From Methanosarcinaceae archaeon (GTDB lineage Archaea > Halobacteriota > Methanosarcinia > Methanosarcinales > Methanosarcinaceae), in assembly GCA_016926455.1 (NCBI GenBank), contig JAFGOO010000110.1:1-8622 (forward strand): a stretch of 8,622 bases of DNA. The letters are read 5' to 3'. Shown piece by piece: positions 5,395-8,622 of this stretch. Numbering within the stretch: position 1 is the stretch's first letter; each line of letters opens with the position of its first letter. The notes beneath the pieces were generated by a model. It was not told the origin of the DNA and did not search any database. It was given only the letters and a program-made list of their open reading frames with translations. The position numbers and the translations under genes are program-made.

Positions 5395-5429
5395 ATTTTC
5401 ACATTTTTACCCTTACCATTTTTTCCATT
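5395..5429 (-). repeat. Copy 2 of 35-bp direct repeat (integrase 3' end)
   Basis: 31/35 identity with 3809-3843 in direct orientation. It spans the last nine integrase codons, the stop and a few bases on either side. The conserved core on the plus strand is ATTTTTTCCATT, plus ATTTTCA and TTTTTACCCTT. Confidence 0.7.
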
Positions 5430-6604
5430 ATTTGCCGCGCCGCTTCGTTTTTCATGACCAGCTGCATGATTTCTGGAAGTGTGTTTTTAATTTCTTGTAT
5501 CTGATCAAGCGCTTCACGGTCAAGGACAAGCGAACATTGACTGCAGAACTTGTCCGTTGCACGAAGTACGTTACTGCACCTCGGACACTTCTTCAGAGTA
5601 ACATGACGCGTATCTTCGGTTTTCAGGCCACATTTCTCAAAGATTCTGTCGTTAATCTCCTGATCGGTAAAGTTGGCATATATCTTGAACATCTGAGTAG
5701 AGCCTTTAGACCACCCTGCTCGGTGTTTAATCTCCTGCTCGTTGTAGCCATCAAGGATCCAGTGTGTAATCGCAAGGTGCCTGAAACTGTGAGGATTCAC
5801 ACGTTTCTTAATGCCCGCCTTCAGACCAATATTTTTAATCATTATCCTTGCACTCTTATAGCTTAAGGGGTCCATATTCTTATCACGGGTAACCCACAAA
5901 GGTGCTTCAGGATCATCTTTTAACGGATGCACAGCCAACCACTGATTAAGGTAACCTGTTGACCATGTAATCGGGATTCCCTTTGCTGCAGTACTCTTCT
6001 TGCTTCTGGAGGTGCTTGATATGTATATGATTGCGCCATACTGATTAAAGTGAACATTCTTAATACGACACGAAGCAAGCGCTCCGATTCGCATTCCACT
6101 GTCAGCCAGAACCGCAATAAAAGATTTATCCCGTGGGTGTCTACAAGACTCAACCAATTTATCAAACTCTTCCTGCGTTAGCAAATCTTGAGGTTGTACT
6201 GGAGTTGCAAGACTTTTGAGCTTGAGATTCTTGACCCATTTCGGTGGCTCATCGTCATAATACCACCGCATGAACTTTTTTATTAACTTCTTATAATTCC
6301 TTATGCCACCTGGCGACAGTCCCTTTTCATCTTCGAGGTACATGACCAGTTTTTCAAAGTCCATCTGATCGAGATCATTTATATCTTTATTTATTCCAAT
6401 ATCAAGCAGGTAGCTCAACATGCGTGTACTGTAATTGACATAACCTGTAATCGTGCTTTTTGCGAGTCCTTCGTGCCTGCAGGATACAACAAACTTCTCT
6501 AAAAGATCAATGTTATCCTGACCAATATCTGCCTTGCGCAGCCTCTCCATGGCCTGCACAAAGCCCGAATCTATGCTGTGAATGTCATCTACACTTTTTG
6601 TCAT
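5399..6604 (-). CDS. Tyrosine site-specific integrase/recombinase with C-terminal zinc ribbon
   Basis: A complete 401-residue phage-integrase family recombinase. Residues ~30-120 form a SAM-like core-binding domain (KSTITGYVNYSTRML through FMRWYY). The catalytic domain has Arg172 in SGMRIGAL, a Lys in the KKSTAAKG loop, His272-x2-Arg275 in NPHSFRHLAITHW, His294 with GW in HRAGWSKGS, and nucleophile Tyr309 in FKIYANF. All catalytic positions are present, so it should be active. Beyond them lies a C4 zinc ribbon (Cys340, 343, 354, 357: CPRCS...CSQCS) and a helical tail. Such ribbons occur in archaeal XerC/D-like and provirus integrases. The ATG at 6602-6604 has no Shine-Dalgarno, but a TATA box about 27 bases upstream suggests a leaderless transcript. 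It borders conserved genes and carries no recognisable prophage partners here. Confidence 0.92.
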   Translation of the reverse strand: MTKSVDDIHSIDSGFVQAMERLRKADIGQDNIDLLEKFVVSCRHEGLAKSTITGYVNYSTRMLSYLLDIGINKDINDLDQMDFEKLVMYLEDEKGLSPGGIRNYKKLIKKFMRWYYDDEPPKWVKNLKLKSLATPVQPQDLLTQEEFDKLVESCRHPRDKSFIAVLADSGMRIGALASCRIKNVHFNQYGAIIYISSTSRSKKSTAAKGIPITWSTGYLNQWLAVHPLKDDPEAPLWVTRDKNMDPLSYKSARIMIKNIGLKAGIKKRVNPHSFRHLAITHWILDGYNEQEIKHRAGWSKGSTQMFKIYANFTDQEINDRIFEKCGLKTEDTRHVTLKKCPRCSNVLRATDKFCSQCSLVLDREALDQIQEIKNTLPEIMQLVMKNEAARQIMEKMVRVKM

Positions 6605-6624
6605 AGTTAGATATTGGAAGTTTA

Positions 6625-6651
6625 GGACTATAAAGTTTTGTTGGATAGTCC
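6625..6651 (-). promoter_or_regulatory. Integrase TATA box within an inverted repeat
   Basis: GGACTAT (6625-6631) and ATAGTCC (6645-6651) form a perfect 7-bp inverted repeat with 13 bases between. The minus-strand TATA-like CTTTATAG (6628-6635) overlaps the promoter-proximal arm, 24-31 bases before the integrase ATG. This is a layout for a repressor or self-regulation site; the function is inferred. Confidence 0.45.
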
Positions 6652-6715
6652 GGTTAGGCCCATTAATTCTTTTTTGGTAAGTTGTTTGAATGATAAAAGA
6701 ACATAAGACCGATTT

Positions 6716-7495
6716 TCAAAATAACAGACCTTTCAAAAACGCAAGGCTCTCCACACCCTCTTCTACGGAATTGACTTCTGTCACGAAACTACCCTTGAAA
6801 CTAGACAATCGATGCATCACGGTTTTCCAGTCCACACTTCCTTTCCCGACAGGAAGGTGCTCATCCTTCTTGCCCATATTGTCGTGTAGGTGTACGTGTG
6901 AAACCATTCCAAGGCATTCATCCAAGAAATCATCTACAACTCCCATCGTATTAGCATGCCCGACATCAAAAGTGAATCCAATGTTCTCGCAACTAACCTC
7001 TTCGGTCATGCGCAGTATCTCCAGCGGGCATTTCCCAAATACATTGGGTACATCAGGCATATTCTCCACAGCAACTAATATCCCATAATCTGCTGCAAAG
7101 TCACAGATAAGTTGCAGTGAATCGACATTTGCACGCCATGCAAGCTCCGGAACCAACACCCCATAAGGTGATAGATATCCCGGATGAACCACAGCAAGTT
7201 CAACAAAATCAGATGCAAGTTCAATATTGCTCATCATCTGCCGTCGGACTTCCTGACTTATGCCTGGATTTAGGGTCCCAAGGTTCAAATCAGAAAAAGG
7301 GAGGTGTAGTGTCAGTTCAAGATTCGTGGTCTCCTGGATTTTCTTTACTTCCATCAACGTTCCGGTGTTCAAAGACTGAACTCCATCCTGTACAATTTCC
7401 CAGCCTGTGAAACCAAGGTCTTCTAAAGTATAAACCCAGCAGAATGGGTTTTCAACTGTCACACGTGACGAAAAACTTATACGTTTAATCCTCAT
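6716..7495 (-). CDS. Sugar phosphate isomerase/epimerase family protein (AP endonuclease 2 fold)
   Basis: This 259-residue TIM barrel belongs to the xylose isomerase-like / AP endonuclease family 2 superfamily. Ordered metal-site candidates follow the endonuclease IV pattern: His64 in LTLHLPF, His104 in AVVHPGY, Glu144 in VAVENMP, Asp177 and His180 in FTFDVGHAN, His202/His204 in HVHLHDN, and Glu240 in VTEVNS. The stretch HDNMGKKDEHLPVGKGSVDW is typical of the sugar-isomerase branch (HLPxGxGxxDW), so isomerisation or epimerisation of a sugar or sugar phosphate is more likely than DNA repair. The substrate cannot be read from sequence. The ATG at 7493-7495 follows AAGGAAG. It is 32 bp downstream of the UPF0201 gene and probably ends that operon, although a hairpin lies in the gap. 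Confidence 0.88.
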   Translation of the reverse strand: MRIKRISFSSRVTVENPFCWVYTLEDLGFTGWEIVQDGVQSLNTGTLMEVKKIQETTNLELTLHLPFSDLNLGTLNPGISQEVRRQMMSNIELASDFVELAVVHPGYLSPYGVLVPELAWRANVDSLQLICDFAADYGILVAVENMPDVPNVFGKCPLEILRMTEEVSCENIGFTFDVGHANTMGVVDDFLDECLGMVSHVHLHDNMGKKDEHLPVGKGSVDWKTVMHRLSSFKGSFVTEVNSVEEGVESLAFLKGLLF

Positions 7496-7513
7496 GAAAA
7501 ATACTTCCTTGTG

Positions 7514-7542
7514 AATAAGGGAGTTCGTTAAATCCCTTTATT
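7514..7542 (-). terminator. Hairpin over the UPF0201 stop codon
   Basis: On the minus strand AATAAAGGGA pairs with TCCCTTATT (one bulged A) around a 10-base loop that contains the TAA stop of the UPF0201 gene. It has no long T-run after it, so it could be a partial terminator, an mRNA-processing site, or a structure limiting translation of the isomerase downstream. Confidence 0.4.
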
Positions 7543-7989
7543 CCAGCATTTAACTTGTGTAATATCAATCTCAAACTGTGGTATCCCCTCTTCTGTAGGT
7601 GGGGCAAGCCAGTCAATCAGACTGTCAAGTTCATCCTCTGAACCCGCTTTTATAGTAATATGTATCGAGCCAAGAGGCTCCTCTTCTGCAGGAAAGTTCA
7701 AATGGTTAACAAATGCCACTTGTTTGTTGATGATAAAGTGGGTGGACATCCTGTCAATCGAACGTCCAATTTCAAGCTGCTTGCGTGCGGTATCTAGCAC
7801 TCTTTCCTTCCTGAACAGTTCGTGAATTACCTTAAGCGAACTTATCTCGCCGAATCCCATCAAGCGGGGTTTTTGCATGGATTCATCTAAATCCAATTCA
7901 AATCCGTGAAATATATTCACAATGGCAATAGCTACCATCTCAATATCTTCGGTTTGGTTGACAACTGCCGAAACCTCAACTTCAATCAT
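7528..7989 (-). CDS. UPF0201 family protein
   Basis: This 153-residue protein matches the archaeal UPF0201 family. It starts IEVEVSAVVNQTED, has the hallmark FRKERVLDTARKQL (compare the family's QRIRDAARSVL), then FIINKQVAFVNHLNF and LGSIHITI, and closes with an acidic SEDELDSLIDWLAPPTEEG tail. The fold is described as ribosomal protein L5-like and RNA binding has been proposed, but the function is not established. I chose the ATG at 7987-7989. The frame is open further up, but that region lies inside the upstream gene and lacks family-like sequence. It overlaps the UPF0200 gene by 8 bases, indicating coupled translation. In some archaea (for example Archaeoglobus) the two are a single fused UPF0200/UPF0201 protein, so a joint role is likely. 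Confidence 0.85.
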   Translation of the reverse strand: MIEVEVSAVVNQTEDIEMVAIAIVNIFHGFELDLDESMQKPRLMGFGEISSLKVIHELFRKERVLDTARKQLEIGRSIDRMSTHFIINKQVAFVNHLNFPAEEEPLGSIHITIKAGSEDELDSLIDWLAPPTEEGIPQFEIDITQVKCWNKGI

Positions 7990-8527
7990 GTGATTTCTCC
8001 ATAAGTTCTCTAATCTTAGTTTTGAAATTATCAATGTTGCCAATGTTTTCGATAACAATGTCTGCAACATCTATGGCTTTCCCCATTCCCCATCCAAGTT
8101 CCCGCTCTTCCCGAGTACGCAGGTCATCAAGGTTGGACATGTCGTCACTCCGCCCCCGTGATCTTATACGTTCAAAACGAACTTCAATGGGTGCATAAAT
8201 GGAGACCAGCGTAAAATCGTTCCCAAATTCTTCCTTGAAAAACTCGACCTCTGCAATACCTCGGATCCCGTCCACAACCAAGAGGTCTGCTGAAGCATCT
8301 CTTATTTTTGGGACACACCGCTTTGCAATAGATCCCATACCTTCTTTTTTCCGAAGGTCAGTGGCAACACCGCCGGTATTGGAATCAGTGGGTTCAAGAC
8401 CTCTTCGCTTCACTTCCTCACGTATTACATCCCCCATGTTGATATACGCAATACCCATGTCCCTGACAACCGACGATGCCTCGGATTTACCGGAGGCAGG
8501 CATTCCTACAAAAGCTATAATCTTCAT
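7982..8527 (-). CDS. UPF0200 family nucleotide kinase-like P-loop protein
   Basis: This 181-residue protein is related to dephospho-CoA kinase and other nucleotide kinases. It has a Walker A P-loop GMPASGKS at residues 8-15, then an INMGDVIREEVKRRGL segment that resembles the substrate helix of nucleotide kinases. After that come the Walker-B-like strand LLVVDGIRG, the lid-like RFERIRSRGRSDD, and the C-terminal DVADIVIENIGN typical of the dephospho-CoA kinase relatives. The substrate is unknown. The ATG at 8525-8527 is preferred because MKIIAFVGMP is the usual family beginning. An in-frame GTG 19 codons upstream adds residues that do not belong to the fold. No strong Shine-Dalgarno precedes the ATG, with only GGTGG about 20 bases away. 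It is the first gene of a UPF0200-UPF0201-isomerase cluster. Confidence 0.88.
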   Translation of the reverse strand: MKIIAFVGMPASGKSEASSVVRDMGIAYINMGDVIREEVKRRGLEPTDSNTGGVATDLRKKEGMGSIAKRCVPKIRDASADLLVVDGIRGIAEVEFFKEEFGNDFTLVSIYAPIEVRFERIRSRGRSDDMSNLDDLRTREERELGWGMGKAIDVADIVIENIGNIDNFKTKIRELMEKSHD

Positions 8528-8622
8528 AATTCTCGTTGCAAAGATACCACCTATTTCAATGAGTGGATGAATTGCACTTTTCACCTCTTTCTGTTGCTAT
8601 CAAATCTGCTCTGGTGTGGGAA

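Noticed and set aside
7990..8070. 27-codon N-terminal extension of UPF0201
   Set aside because: It lies within the UPF0200 coding region and the family-like sequence begins at MIEVEV.
1..8622. CRISPR array, tRNA or rRNA genes
   Set aside because: No regularly spaced repeats, cloverleaf pattern or rRNA-like sequence was seen on either strand, including beside the integrase.

Overview
The window looks like chromosome from a methanogenic archaeon of the Methanosarcinaceae type (Methanosarcina, Methanolobus and relatives). The reasons are the AT-rich intergenic DNA with TATA-type promoters, the archaeal-only UPF0200/UPF0201 gene pair, a remnant of an FprA-type flavodiiron gene, a P1B-3 (CopB) copper ATPase, an archaeal C-terminally elongated Prx6-type peroxiredoxin, and the load of IS debris. 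The genus is inferred and not proven.

Layout. Positions 1-445 (minus strand) hold debris downstream of a copper-transport operon: an IS200/IS605-like end hairpin joined to the first ~63 codons of an fprA-like gene, and a ~48-codon remnant of a D-2-hydroxyacid dehydrogenase with an in-frame amber codon. Positions 443-2670 are an intact copB followed by a translationally overlapping YHS-domain gene. Positions 2697-2965 are a 253-bp MITE-like element with 16-bp perfect terminal inverted repeats and an 8-bp target duplication, inserted just upstream of copB. Positions 3063-3724 carry two small stand-alone proteins, a 4-oxalocrotonate tautomerase homologue and a GYD-domain protein. Positions 3845-4549 are a decayed IS5-like element with a 3' transposase fragment and, inside it, a group II intron-like hairpin. 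A peroxiredoxin gene (4655-5347, plus strand) follows with its own TATA box and strong Shine-Dalgarno. Positions 5399-6604 (minus) are a complete tyrosine integrase with a C-terminal zinc ribbon. Positions 6716-8527 (minus) are core archaeal genes: a UPF0200 kinase-like P-loop protein, UPF0201, and an AP-endonuclease-2-fold sugar isomerase/epimerase.

Interpretation. The integrase seems to mark the border between a conserved block (right) and a patched accessory region (left) carrying metal and oxidative-stress functions (CopB/YHS, peroxiredoxin, flavodiiron remnant) among mobile-element scars. The strongest unusual signals are the MITE in the copB upstream region, and a 35-bp direct repeat (31/35 identical) in which the last ten codons of the integrase recur 1.6 kb away, exactly at the edge of the IS5-like remnant. 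That repeat suggests a destroyed second integrase copy or an att-like repeat. I did not find a clear new multi-gene defence or biosynthetic system.
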